64,000 bases of DNA from Ptiloglossa arizonensis (GCF_051014685.1 NC_135051.1:11241557-11305556); one strand, 5' to 3'; positions 11,303-24,650 are shown, counted from the stretch's first letter. A program made the numbers and translations. Notes: a model not told the origin generated them from the sequence alone.

Positions 11303-14300
11303 GGTGATCCTTACTTTTTTTCTTGGTCTTACCTCTCTAAATTATGACACTTGATGAAGAAACGATACGTGCAAAATTTCAGAGTGATTAAACAACGGGA
11401 ATCAACAATTGCAGAATATTTAATGGCGTACAAATCTTTAATGAATTGATATTTTTTAACTAAATTTTGAGACAAGTTGGACGTCTCAAATTAGATTAGA
11501 ATTTCTTCCCATCGTATTTTATACTTTTTGACATCCAATTAATTGTCAGTCGTTTATATATTTTTACACACTTATTTTAAAACAAGGGCGCAAGATGTGC
11601 CAATGACGCATATACGCGTTATCTGTATCCAAGCCAGGAAATCAAACGATGCATATCTATGTGTGTCATCTGTGCCGAATGTGTTAAGATTGTAGTGATT
11701 CCATGTCAATGTCGGATATAATTGTGTTCCAGTATTTTAAAAATTGTATGGGGCTATTTTTTAAATAAAAGTATAACTTCTTAGATATATAACAACATTT
11801 GTACATGTAAATACATATTTATTAAAATAAAAATATAGTTTTTTAAATATATAATAGTAAAACTTGTACATCAACAATATATTCAGAATCTTTGAATTTT
11901 TCTTCGCATTAAACTTAACATATGACACTTAGCATCTGAATCGTACTGCTACATGAATGTCCATTCAGTTATCCTAACAGGTAAGTTTTTTCCCAGAACA
12001 CGTAGGCGCTTGCAGGGCACTATGTTTTACCATTATAAACGAAATGATTATCTGACCGTCCCTAATAACAAGTGTTTCTTATGTAGTCATCGTTCAGAGT
12101 TCGAAGTGTACATTTCGTATAGCAGTGAAACGGAAAATAAATTTATAGAAAAATGAGAACGAGAAGCTCTGATGGAACATATTTCTTAGGACACGACGAA
12201 AGTCAAGTTATTGGATCGAAACTTATTAGTAGTAGGCAAATTTTGCGTGTATTTATTTATAATTTAAGAAGAGTGAAACTAGATATTAGATCAAGTGCTG
12301 CGATTGTGTAGTGAAAGAGGTGGAAGTTTCTTCGGAAAGAAGCACGTACCTCCAAAGATAAAGTTACAGTGCTGTTGTAAAACGATTAAAATTACATAAA
12401 ATTGGACGACAATTGCATGTAATGGTTTCAAAGACGTCGAAGTGAATTTCAAGAAGAGAAAGAAAGGAAATTTCCTGATTTGTTGGATGATTTTTTTGAT
12501 ATCGCATCATAACGACGCGTTAACTATAATTAAGAGTGAAGAAGATAAACTTTTTCTCTTAAATCAAAAGAGAAAAGACCAGACTCAATGATCGGAGCAG
12601 ATAGAATTATAATGAAAAAGGAGCAGCGGAAAACAATTCGAGATGAAGCAGAAGAATTACGGAAATAACAACGTGTTGCCATGGCGGAAGTTGAAGGTAC
12701 ACAATTGTAGAATAAATTTCTATCTTAATTTATATGTTGAGTAAACCCTTTTATCGTATTACAGAACTAGTCCAACTTCAATCAACTTCACCGAGTGATG
12801 AATTGGAAAATTCTGATTTTCAAGGTTCCATCATAAACGAGTCTGATTGTCTTAATGAGCTAGGATTGATTAATCCGAGAAGGGGGAGGCAAAAAGCAAG
12901 TCATGAACATGAAACTGGTCGTTACTGTGGATAAATGTAAAGTGACTGATTGCGATGCTGTTTTTAGGATCATTTCAACTGCCGAAGCATTGCGACATAA
13001 TTTGGAAGATTTAATAATTAACCAATCTCCAATTCTTCGTGAAGAGTGCACAATAAAAGTACGCGAAGCTTTCCAAAAAAATCTCCCAAAATTTGTAACT
13101 GTACATTAGAATGGAAAGATGTTACTAAATAACTGACAAAGAACAGGTAGAGAGATTTCCTGTTGTTATCGGATATGAGGAAAAAGAAAAATTTATTGAG
13201 CATAAAAGAAATATAACGGTGAAGAACAGGCGTTAATAATACATCAATTGTTAAAAGATGAATATTTAATAGATAATGTTTAAGCAATATGCTACGATAC
13301 ACCAATATCGTCGAATATGAGACAATTTCAAGGTAGTTGCATTGTTTTGGAATAAATGGTTGGGTGGGATTCATTGTACGTTTCTTCTTGTCACCACGTG
13401 TACGTGGTTATTATCTCGAGGGCCATATTCGAAGAAAAAATACCTAAGTTAATTGCTTCAGAAATTAGTTTATTTAAGTCGTTACAAAAAGATTGGTCGT
13501 AAATCGATAAATTGCATTTTCGATTAGGTTTGGAAGAAAATTGTATACGTGGAAAGTTTTCGGACGTACGTTTGAAATTAAACTTTTGTCTAGATATCTT
13601 AATGTAAAAACAATCAAGAGGCAACTATATGGAGTTTCTCAAATTCATGGTTATTTTCCTTCCTAGAAGAAGTAGCTTTCTTCTATCTGGAGCTTCCTGT
13701 TATGGTCGGTGGTTGGCGAAAGCTACTTATGTATTGAAGATATAATAGATAATAAAGAAGAATAGGTTATTACAATTGATAGAAATGAAGAATATTTATA
13801 TATTTTTATAATTTATACGTCAAAGTATAGCTCAGTGCTATACACCCTGCGATGGCACCATATCAGGATTTAACATTTCTACATAAATTATTTGTCTACA
13901 AAAATATAAATGTAACTATTAGCCAAGTAGAAGTACACAAATTTCTAACACATTTGTCGTATCTGACACCAGAAAGTGTCGCTCTATCATTTTTTAATAA
14001 TTTTCTATTTTCAGATACAAAAAAGCGTCTTACTGAAAATTTAATAAATGAGCAAATTGAAAGAGTTAAAAAAAAAATAATTAAGTATAATAAAAGAAAT
14101 ATATAAATATAAAAATATAAAGTTTTATAACACAGAAAAGTATGAAACTGTTAAACAAATTTAATATATTAACAGACTTTTTACAAAAAGGCCTTAACTT
14201 GGAAGAGCAATGAATTTTACAAATCGGGTTGAAAATTGTACAGAACATAAATATATTAAACGACATTGCAGAGCGAGGTGTAAAATTAATATTGAATTAT

Positions 14301-15023
14301 AATAATATATTAATACAAGGTAAGGAAAACAAACGGTATATTTGCAGGTCTTGGAAAAATATCGAAAATTGTATTTTGATGCAACTAAATTTGGTTTAAT
14401 AGCCGGCATATATTAATACATATGTATTATTTTAATTTAGATTATGTTACTTTTTCTTCTATTGCACATACCTGAGATGGGAGATATAATTTCACTTCAC
14501 ATAAACTTAGTATTTTTAATTTATAAGCATCAATGTTCATAAATATAATTTTCTTTGTCTCTAAATAAATATTTAATAACTATTAATCATAAGAAATTAA
14601 CGACAATAATCAATGTTTGTAGATAAATAATATTGTGTACGAGTAGATTATGATTTCATTAGCTGCGGCGTACAATGGCTTTAAATACTCCTCCATTATA
14701 CTAACAAAGTTAAGAGATAATAATTCCAATGATCTTTCCAATATATTTTTCAAATAAATATGTATTTACATGTATAAATGTTATTATATATCTAAGAAGT
14801 TATACTTTTATTTAAAAAATAGTCTTGTACATTTTTAAAATACTAGAACAATTTCTATCCGATATTGGCGTTAAATTACTATAATTTTAAAACTTTAACG
14901 CCGATGCGACACGAGTTCCCGTTATCCAATCACTCTCAAATTTTGCATATATCATTTTTTCAGCAAGTCTCACAAAAACAGTAAGACCAAAAGAAATCGA
15001 AAGTTAAAAAATAAGGATCAGCC
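11303..15023. mobile_element. Decayed 3.7-kb DNA transposon with long inverted repeats, family unassigned
   Basis: Left sequence 11,303-11,403 plus 11,681-11,829 is the reverse complement, with mismatches, of 14,749-15,023 on the right. The best-kept blocks are around 11,757-11,820 and 14,757-14,827, and around 11,370-11,400 and 14,911-14,948. The left arm is interrupted by about 277 bases (11,404-11,680) that have no match on the right, probably a nested insertion or divergent segment. The interior carries one decayed coding region (next entry). I could not define the outermost base or a target duplication. Confidence 0.65.
12160..14395 (+). pseudogene. Degenerate transposon-encoded protein inside the long-inverted-repeat element
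   Basis: Consecutive plus-strand pieces in shifting frames follow the layout of a protein found in many copies in insect and cnidarian genomes: a DESQVIGSKLIS/LRRVKLDIRSSA start; a basic central part near 12,440-12,640; TVDKCKVTDCDAVFRIISTA with AEALRH (12,916-13,000); then across stops TDKEQVERFPVVIGYEEKEK (13,130-13,190), a CYDT...MRQFQGSCIVLE block (13,280-13,352), a CHHVY block (13,390), a run of good frame to 13,600, and a C-terminal NDIAERGVKLILNYNNILI (14,250-14,325). The CYDT and CHHVY blocks look like the catalytic core. At least six stops or frameshifts make it a pseudogene. I recall the family only as an unnamed repeated protein and give no superfamily. Confidence 0.6.
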
Positions 15024-17045
15024 TATTACACAACTGTTGGAAAAATATAATATAATGGTATTAACTTTTCACTGCAATTGCATGAGAATAAGTTTTTTTT
15101 AGATGTTTGCATTGCAAACAAAGGCCCACCAAATAAAAATGTGCTTTAATTCAAAAAGAAAAAACATTTGATCAACAAATCCTTTTGGAATAGTTTTAAA
15201 GAAATATCTACTTTTAATAGCTGAAGAAAATGTTTCAATCAGAAAAAATGAGATTTTACAGGTCAATGTTTAAGAACGGTGACGCTTTAAAATTGACTAC
15301 ATAGTATTTAATTGAAGTTAACCCTGCGTTAAAGCATACTAACTCGATTGTGTTGTACTAGGCGTCATATGGTTAATTTACTATTGTTGTATACAGAATT
15401 AACGGTAACTTTTTGCAATAAAGATACTTTAGGCAATAATTCCCCGTTTCGAGGTTAAATTTTTATACCAAATTCAAGATTAAGAATCTGCCATCACTGT
15501 TTATACATTAAGGTCTACTTGCACTACTAACAAACTGAGCATTTCCGTATTGATCCCGGAATGACTGCATTGTCAAAACATGAGTCGTTAGTGTTTTGTC
15601 CTTATTTCCGACTATACTTATTTAAACGTCAAACGAAGACTCAAAATTGTTCATATCCGGCATAAATATATAATAGGAAATGATAAAACGCTATTGCCTC
15701 GTGTTTCGACAATGGAGTCGTTTCGCGCTCAACGGTAGTTATACTTGTTAGACGTACTCGGTTCGTTGGTAGTATAAGTGGTGGACTTTCATGTATAAAC
15801 AGTGATTCGAGCTTTACAAGAGGTTTACATGCAAATTTCATCGGCGGTTTTTTTCATAACAAAGACCTGCAAGAAAGACAATCAACCAAACGCGCGGGCA
15901 AACCTATAATAATCGTCTTTTTATGTTCAAACAAATCTTCTAATAAAATTTTCATCGATTCAATTTATTTATTTTTCAAATTTCTATGCTATTTTATTGA
16001 ATCCATTTGATGAAAAATAGATGAAAGTTTCAATTTGACCAGACGCGAGATAAGATTCTCTATCACCTTCTAATTTAAGATAAGTAATCCTTGGTTTTAA
16101 AGTAAAAATTAAAGTCACTAGCTACTTTAAATTCGAGATTGACTCGAGTATGTATTTTTGAAATTTGTCGAGCTGTTAAAGACAATAGTGCCCACTGATT
16201 CGAATAAATAAATGAGGTTTTGGTTGCGGAACGTATGGTCAACCGATCGTAATAGCTCATTGTGCGGCTCGCTTATCATAATTAGAAATTATCCAAATCA
16301 TGTCGTGCTTATAAAACAAAAATGATAAACTTCAATTTTTTGTTAAGTCTGCGACCTTTGAATGCCAGTCAGTGGCTTCTTACAAAAATAGCCCTCGTAT
16401 AGTGGGGCAAAATTCCAAAAATGTGGCATTAATCAACCAGTTGTGTATCTTTAAAAAAATTTTAAACGATTGGTCAAGAGTTATATAGTACAATGTGAAA
16501 ACAGTGTAAAATGATTGAAAAAAATGTTTAATAAATGTTTTCTTCAATTAAAATTTAATACTATTTTTTTTAGCGACTATAAAGAATTAATAATCGCAGA
16601 AAGTGTAGATGTGCGAGTTTGTGCAGAGTCAAGTTAGGGTTCATTCTATTATAGGACATAAATACCAACATAAAAAGGTGAAGGTTCGGAGAATGTAAGA
16701 AAACATGAAAAAAAATATTACAACGGCAAATAATAATAGTACAATGTTTTAATTGCTTCTAGAAGGATCACCAGGTTTGAATGAAATCTGACAGGGTTTC
16801 CCTAAAAAAGATTATGTTGATCGGTGTACATACATATATATGAACAATCACAGTTGTATCAGTTGAACGATTTTTCATTCTTGAGTTGTAGCGTTAAAGT
16901 TCATACGAAAAGCTGAGTTCTTCGAATAACGAAATCTTATTTTTTCAGTAAACGAAACAGCTGAACTCTTTGATGTGTTGGTGATTCTAACATTTCCAAT
17001 ACATTAATAGAAAATTAATTTTTTTGTATAAATAAAAAGTTTAAA
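15024..17045. other. Intronic AT-rich DNA
   Basis: No gene seen. Slightly higher GC at 15,540-15,760 gives a 66-codon minus-strand frame (15,641-15,841) with no motif. Confidence 0.45.
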
Positions 17046-17262
17046 ATATCAGTATTACCGTTAAGATGAGACAATTTTCTCGAAAATTTGTTACGAATTA
17101 ATTTAAAGGCCTTATTTTTCGTCTCCTGGGCTTCTTCGTTGAGCTGTCCAATAGGTAGTAAAATGTGTGTAACAATTTCCGGATGTAGATTAAAATCTGA
17201 TGTATCTATGTACTGTGAGGAACATGGAATATCAGTAGTATAATTTATTTCGGCTTATTTAT
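17046..17262 (-). mobile_element. Short transposon-derived coding fragment
   Basis: Minus-strand reading from about 17,215 gives HPEIVTHILLPIGQLNEEAQ followed by ETKNKAFKLIRNKFSRKLSH. This block is familiar as a conserved segment ('L-P-I-G-Q-L-x-E-E-A-Q-E-x-x-N-K') of a repeated element protein in aphids and ants. Only one block is preserved; no ends were found. Confidence 0.5.
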
Positions 17263-19689
17263 TTATACGGCTTCTGTCGTAGTTGTAGTATAATGTTTAA
17301 ATGTTTCTGTATTTATTTGATAAACCATTAGAAAGTGGTATTCCCTTATAATGGTATGAAATCTTTTTATCAAATTAGGATGAACGCAGTCATCATTAAT
17401 CATTGTTGAATCACTTTCTATTATTTTTATATCACTCTTTGTTTGTGCCTGGCCTTTGCCAGGCCATTAATCATTTTCAGGTTGGTGATGATCAAGACCG
17501 TTATTCTTTATCTTAGATTATATTCAATTAAATTCTCAGTTCTATTTACACGCTGATATACTGTGCACACACAGATATACAGTTATTACACGCTTTGGCC
17601 ATTTGCGAATGATTAAGTAGCTGGTAATGAGTATATTTATTGAATGTTTAGAGCTGAGAAATCGTGGGATTGAGGTCTGGATTTTTACTTCAGTATGACT
17701 GTTTGATTCCTTGAACTTTCTGTTCTTTTTTCCACGAAAACAAGAGAGCAGGACGCTTGTTGTAATTGGCTGGTTGGCTACCTTTACAGTTGATACAAGT
17801 GACTAGAAAATTTGGTTAGCAGTACATTTAAGATATCTGTAAGCTTTGCTACAGTTTGTAGAGCTATGATCGTAATCTTCGTATCGATAGTACTGTACGA
17901 AAAGTGTTGTAGAATCACATAATCTCAGTAGATTCTGAGTTAACTTTAAGACCTGGAGTAGTATGGTTTTTGATTTAAAAATTATTTTGTAAATAGAGTG
18001 TTCGGTAGTATTATTCGTAATTTCAAAGCACGATAGGTATAGGCTTAAATCCTTTAAGAATAAGGACATTTTTTATTCTTCTTCGTGGAGTTTTTAACTA
18101 GTCCTTTTAAGATAACTACTTTCGATTTCGTGAAATTTAGTAATTAGGTATCAAAGAGAATGTTCTCTTACAAGGAAGTGTTTTTCAAAGATAAATAATC
18201 ATTGGACTGTTTAAATATTATTTTGAGCTTAGTGTTAAGATATTTAGCCTGACAATTATCATCGTAGACTCGCGGACGAATATTAAGTTGTTTTAGAAAA
18301 TCTATATTAGTTCTGTGAGTTCCTTTGAGACCTTTGAGTCATCCATATTTCCGAGTTTGGTGACGATTTGTATATAGGTGGATCTGATGTTGGGTTGCTC
18401 TCTAGAAAGATCGTGTATTGAATTAATTATCCGTCAGTAAATATACTGAATGTATTTGACAGTAGTCTTCTGCATATTAAATTACATTTAGCTAAACATT
18501 GGATTTCATACATGCAAATAATATATAAGTATTGGTAAATTAAAATAAAAAGAAAACACGAGATAAGATATAGTTTTTTTATTTACTTGTTTTGTACAAA
18601 AAGGAGCAAATTTTTATGCGAAATGTCACTTTTCCTTTTAAAATTACATAATTTTCTTAATTTTTAACACATGACAGCCAATACGATAACATTGGAACTT
18701 GAATCGTACAAAAAATACAACTATGTTCACTTTGTATGCTTGTATGGAAATTAATTTGTTGGTCAGTTTGTTGTTATATACAACTCCAACATTATTTTTA
18801 AGCGATCTATGTACAATATATCCATTTTCTGGTAAATAAATTAATTCATCCATTTGTTTCTCTGAAATAAATTCTTGAAAATGTCCTTTTTTCAAGATAT
18901 CAAAGATGCACACTTTCTTAATAGTTAGCTCGGTAAAAGAAACTCGATTCTTTTGCATTTGAATATTACGTGTACTGCTTTAATACTCGAAATTACGAAA
19001 CAAACTGTGATATTTAGTAAAATGATCATCGATAAAATTATCATATAAAGTTTCTACTACGGATGTAGTTAAGCATTGAATAATGCAACGTAGAACCTGT
19101 TTGACTCTCAATGAGTTAAAGTTATTGTAGTACAATAGTTGCTTTAGAAACGTATGTTGCTATGTAATGTGTGAAAATATCTTAAATCCTCTCAAATTCG
19201 AATACTGTTTTTACAGATGATGAAATAAAATAAGATATTTGTGACAATTTTATTGAAACGCTAAGTATTCCTCAACTAATACAGATCACAAATTAATTAT
19301 AGAATTTATTTGGATGGGAGTTAAATATTCAATAAAAGTATCATGTACTCGCTGTATAGAGTACCAGCAAGAGATATTCTCGAGCAGAACGTGAAACGTC
19401 CAATAGTGAAATAAAAAAAATAAAGCGCCTCTACGCTTGTTGACATTTCTCGATATGAATAAGAACAAGCTCAAACTCACTGCTCCGTGCAGCAGACGTG
19501 ACTTTTATCATTCAGTATCATTATTTTTTGCATTTACTTGACCCTCCCTAAATGCGTAACGTGGAGATCCGTAGCTTGAAATCTTCCATAAGGAGTGGTC
19601 ATGAATCCATTGGTAAAGACCGCATAAAAATCGGTTTTATAATTCTCCAGTTTTTTAACCGTCATACAGATCGGACTGTACTTTATATA
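17263..19689. other. Intronic AT-rich DNA with one 104-codon minus-strand frame
   Basis: 18,644-18,958 on the minus strand is open for 104 codons with reasonable amino-acid variety, but no domain is recognised. Otherwise stop-rich AT sequence. A small palindrome-like word (GCCTGGC..GCCAGGC) lies at about 17,449-17,465. Confidence 0.4.
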
Positions 19690-20075
19690 CGAGATGTTTA
19701 AAAAATACGGGACAAGCCGAAACATGAAAATTTCACGTACGAAAAAGAATCGAAAAATCCTTCGCCGTTTTGCAATCTGGCGCTTCGTTTTCGAGATATT
19801 AGCAGTTAATGTTTTTTGATGTGACTCGCAGTATGCGCTATTTATATCCCAGTCAGTGGATCGCGCGGCCGCACTTGCACGCACTTACATACGAGGAACA
19901 CGTGTTCGTGACGTCACATGCGTAGAAAGTTTAAATGCTTATATCTCGAAAACGAAGCGTCGGATTGCAAAATGATAACGAACTTTTAGATTTCTACTCC
20001 CCGCACGGGGAATGTAAATATATCGGTTTGTTCCTTTTTTTTTTTTTTTTTTTGGAACACCATCTATACAGGTGT
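19690..20075. repeat. Palindromic MITE-like element with a CRE/E-box-like centre
   Basis: Arms 19,768-19,809 and 19,931-19,972 are inverted copies (38 of 42 positions agree; each contains the word CTCGAAAACGAAGC on one strand). The similarity continues outward, more weakly, to about 19,700 and 20,040. The 120-bp centre is unusually GC-rich for this window: a NotI-like GCGGCCGC core, AACACGTGTT at 19,897-19,906 and GTGACGTCAC at 19,908-19,917. A poly-T tract of over 20 bases lies near 20,034-20,054. The structure fits a short non-autonomous DNA transposon. Confidence 0.6.
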
Positions 20076-20409
20076 CTCATTTTAGTAAATTGATGGAACA
20101 AAATCCCTCGTAGGAAATTGATTAAAGAAAAACGTGGAACATGGCGTTCATTATTTTGAGAGGGGATTCACATGGCCATTTTTTATTTCGGAATCCTATT
20201 AATGAAAATATGGGTAATTATTGTCCGAAACATTTTTTTCTTTTTATAAAACCTCTATTTTTTAAGATATTTAGAGAAACGTTAAAAAAAATTATTATTA
20301 TATTAATTTTTTACATTTATTAAATCAATACGTTATTACACTAATAACAATGTAATGTAATTTTTTGGTATAAGAACGTCATAATAAATGCGAAAAATAG
20401 TGACCTCTT

Positions 20410-20870
20410 CAGCCTTTAAACACTTATTAATGCGTTTAATAAATGATTGATCCACAGATAATAAAGTTTCTCTACTGATACTTCGATAAACAGTTGTGAC
20501 TCGCTCTTTCGTATTGCCCGTAGTGGTAGATGGATCATTCCCATAGTGGAAAAATTCTCATTGATCTGTATTTGATCTCGAGCCCACTCACAAAATGTCA
20601 CACGACTTTCAAAATCATTTCCGTGAAGTTCTTGGTCCGACACTTTGTACAGATGACTCTTACGACGTCTTAAAATTCACTGAACATTCATTCGAGATAT
20701 TTTAGAACTGCGAGATATTGAATGAATACTCACATCTGGATTGTGAGCAACTACAACTAACACGCGAATTTCGTTATTTCCGTCTGTACCTGTTTTTCGT
20801 CGTATGAATCTTTTCGTTTGTACGCTACCATCTTGAAAAAACAGTTTAACGACACGATAAAGCATTTACG
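20410..20870 (-). mobile_element. Decayed mariner-like transposase, N-terminal half (DUF4817-type family)
   Basis: The minus strand from 20,865 reads FFQDGSVQTKRFIRRKTGTD, then NPDVSIHSISRSSKISRMNV (two consecutive helix-turn-helix segments), then after a frameshift SDQELHGNDFESRVTFCEWA followed by RDQIQINENF. This is the segment just before the first catalytic Asp. The catalytic half is not found to the left. Best-preserved copy of this family in the window. Confidence 0.75.
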
Positions 20871-21764
20871 TTAAAGCGAATGCATAAATTGATAGCCTTA
20901 TCAGTATTTTCTCTTCATTTACTATAAATGAAAGTCATTTCAATTTTTTTCTGTGACTATTAAGTGTTCGTTCCATACTTAACTCGAAAGAAAATAGTGA
21001 CTACTTGAACGTGGCTAATGATGCAATATCTCCTAGATTCCTTCCATTTTGATTTGTAACTGTTCGATCAGATTAACTGTGTTTACGTACTACTGAATAG
21101 GTTTCCGTAAAATTAACACAAATGCCAAATACGAACATTAAATGAAGAGAAATATCGAAACTTTTTGGATTATAGTTGATAGGCATTTTGTGAAATTGCC
21201 AATAAAATTTGTTATTTCACGAAAAAACGTTTTAGACAAAATGTATGCATATTTTGATGTAGACTAGAATTCAAAAATAAAAATGTAAGATAAAAAGAAA
21301 ACGAGGTGTATATTTCCTTTTTTAATTAGTTGGCTACGAGATATTTCGCTGTATCAACTCGAATAGGACACCCTGCAGGGAGTGGGGCATTTAAGGCATT
21401 TAACGTATTTAAGGTAATTGATAAGAGAAGCTATTTGACTTCATAGGTGACTGATACAGATGTTCTTTGGGTTCCATGTGGTAGCGTCAAGGACGTTTCA
21501 AAATCGGTAATATTTCTTTGAAAGAAATGATACATTTTTTATTTATCTTCTTAATAGATGTTTACAAGACGAATACAGTGACGCACAGTTCAAGGTCATT
21601 CAAAATCACTAATGGGCAATTGCAATGAAAAATCTATTTTTTCTTAGTACCTTTACGTACTAAGTTCTAATTTAAGTGTTCAAAATGGTGACCCTGATTG
21701 GCACACATAATTACACCATTCTGAATCGAAAGTTTGGTAATAATTGGATTAGTTACTCAGAGAA

Positions 21765-22000
21765 TCAAAAATGATTTTGGAATTTTGGATTTCTATTTGT
21801 GGGAAAAATTGAAACAAATGCACTGCAAAGTGCCAACAATTGTGTAATCATACGAAAGATCGTATAAGAAGAGCTTGTGCTGCAATTGAAAAATATAAAG
21901 TACGAAATGCAACGATATTCGTATCGAACCACTTTGGAGAATGTATCGCCGTTTTGAACACTAAAATGAAAACATGGTACGTAATGATGCAAATTTCTGA
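21765..22000 (+). mobile_element. Decayed mariner-like transposase, C-terminal end (DUF4817-type family)
   Basis: The plus strand reads FGILDFYLWEKLKQ ('L-D-F-x-L-W-G-x-L-K'), then across a frameshift RIRRACAAIEKYKVRNATIF and HFGECIAVLNT, the final helix and 'C-I-A-x-N-G' end of the family. It lies about 0.9 kb from the N-terminal copy at 20.4-20.9 kb but on the opposite strand, so they are separate insertions or an inverted rearrangement. Confidence 0.65.
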
Positions 22001-24650
22001 ATTATTATCTAGGGTTTATACGAACGGAACCTAACCACGCCGCGTAATCTCGTTGCAAATAAAATCATTAGTGTGGCAAGAGTCTGTAACTGTTCGCGAA
22101 CATTAGAATGTTCTGATGGAGTACGTAGCTGTTCCATTATTTGTCAATACTTTGCCACATTATCGAACGATTTTACAAGTTTAAATTACGCGCGATCTGA
22201 ACGGATACTGAATCACACATTTTTGTACAATTACGCCGGTTTAGTTTAGGGATTACAATTGCAATTCAAATCAGATTCAATTTTATTCTCGTTTGGAGAA
22301 AACATTATTCAGAATATCTAAGAAAGACGCTACTCTATTCATCAAGATTGCGCCTATGCGAAATATTGGAAAATAATTGATATAGATTCGCTTCCAAAAA
22401 TTAAAATTGTTACCGAACACGTATCTACATTTGAGCACGATAATAACTAGGAACGTCCAAATGTTTTTTAACTACGGTGCACCAAAAACACTTTAACTCG
22501 AATCCACCGCTTAATCATTTTCTCTCGCAAGATCAATATGTATCATGTTTTCATGTTTCTTCGACTCATTAGTTCTTCGAAAGTAAGCTATTACTTCATA
22601 TCTTTTGTCGAATGTGTGTTTGCCCATTCGTAATGTCCGTCGAATAGCATATCTTCTCTGATATTTTCCTTTGAGACATACCCTCGTTCACATTGCCTTC
22701 CATATATCATATATAGTTAAGAGTTGACTTTTCTAATATATTCTTCGTTATAATTATTTGTGTAATGAAATAAAATGGCTTACTCGGTACGTATTAATAA
22801 ATAAATCTGGTCCGAGTATGGCGAGTTTGGTCTCATTTTAATTGGAAAAATTTCACCGATATGTTAAACAAAGTTTTATCTAAAAAAAAATAAAAAATAA
22901 TAAAGATAAGCTATCGTTTTAATTATAGCATCATCGTACATCTGTTATTTCACTGTAATGTTGGCTTTTAAAGTCGGCCGGCCGCCTCGAGTATTGTTCT
23001 TTCTCTCTCTTTTACGAGCTTTCGACAGCGATGACAGCGAGGCAGGAAGAATAGTATCTTCGTTTCCAAAGCTGTCCACTTTCGATTCTAAACTAAGGAA
23101 TAATGTAAGAGAAACTACTGTACGATTGAAAATAGATATCACACTTTTCAAACATTGTTTGCTAACAATTTTTAACGAACAATGGACGATGGCTGAAACC
23201 TTTTGGAAGTTATTTAGGAGAGTGTTCTTGACAGTATCTGTAATGGTTAGTATCGTCCATTGAATTGAATCCCCTCTAAACTGTATGAATTACCCTGGCA
23301 GTATTTTGTGCGTTTTTTATTTTTTACAACTTGAATTTTCAATCGAAAAATTTGAAAAATTTTACAAATATAAGCCTCTGCAACTAAAGTGACTCTAATT
23401 TTTTTTCATAATTTTTTTGCGATAGAATAAGCGAAACTAGGTAAAAACTTAGTTTTCAATTTTTAGTTTTCATAATTTTGTTCTAAACGTAACGATGTAT
23501 ATGTCATTTAAATTCAATATAAAAATATTGGTTGTACATATTAAAGCGTAATTATAAATCATCGATCTGCTATTATCCACCCTCTCGAGTCATTAAAGAT
23601 TCCTTCTATGGAACAGTTGAAATTATTACGTCTTCAAAACATATTACTTTTTAATCTCAACACGTAGAATGGTTTCAATAGATAATAATAATTACAGTAA
23701 AATATAAGTTCAATCGAAGTACTGGATAACATACCTCAAAATTTGTGTGTTTTACATGTAAAACTATGTAGATAGTATATACATTGCGCGTTTCTGCCGC
23801 TATTTCAGACGAAGAATATAGTCAGTTACAATAGCTTTTGCAACTGTTTTCTCCGAGACTGCTTGATCGATCCCGGCTGTGTGTACAAGCACTGCTACAG
23901 TCTTGCAGAGTTAGTACAATAAAATGAAATTCTTTTGGAATTTCTGAAAAAAGTATCCAACAAGTAAACAATTTAATATTTCTTTATTAAATTGGTTTTT
24001 ATCTTTATACTTTTATAAATGTACTAATTACATTGCATTAATTTCAAAAATGTTTCCCTTTCGTAATCAGGAAGGCGACATTAATATTTAATAAATTTGT
24101 AATAGATACTGTTTCTGATTTTCGTGATTCATAATTATCACAAAATGACTTTTATTTGCCTAATTTGTAATTCTTTCTCAAAATGATTGTCTTTCGATCA
24201 GAAAAAAGACAGTCTAAAGCGACTTTTACGACAAAAGGTCATAAAAAGTTACCTACATACATCGCCCAGTGAACGAACCATTTTGGAGTAGGAATTTAAG
24301 GAACTGCAGAACCGTGTATATTTAACGTAACGTGTAAAACTTTAAACGTCTACGATTATTTTTGTACGAATTAATACTATTTTGGAGGGCGGCAACAAAA
24401 CTCGATAGAAAAAATTTCAACCATCTTAGACAATACTGCTCCAATGTAGGAGACCTTCGTGCTCCTGTTTCTCCTTTCAATCGTTCCTTTCCTACGCAGC
24501 ACACCTACTATTGTCCAACGTTGACAAGTTGAAACTTGGAAGGAATGCAGATCAGATTGGTCATAGAGAAATAAGTGAACCTACTTGCACAAGAAGAATT
24601 ATAGAGTCAGGGTCTTATATATTTTCCCTATTGGCCGAATTGGTCACATT
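22001..24650. other. Intronic DNA; short GC-rich patch near 22,970
   Basis: No gene seen. At 22,960-23,100 the sequence is less AT-rich, holds the 8-base palindrome GGCCGGCC at 22,976-22,983 and is open on both strands (22,958-23,263 plus; 22,945-23,151 minus). No protein motif is recognised in either. Confidence 0.4.
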
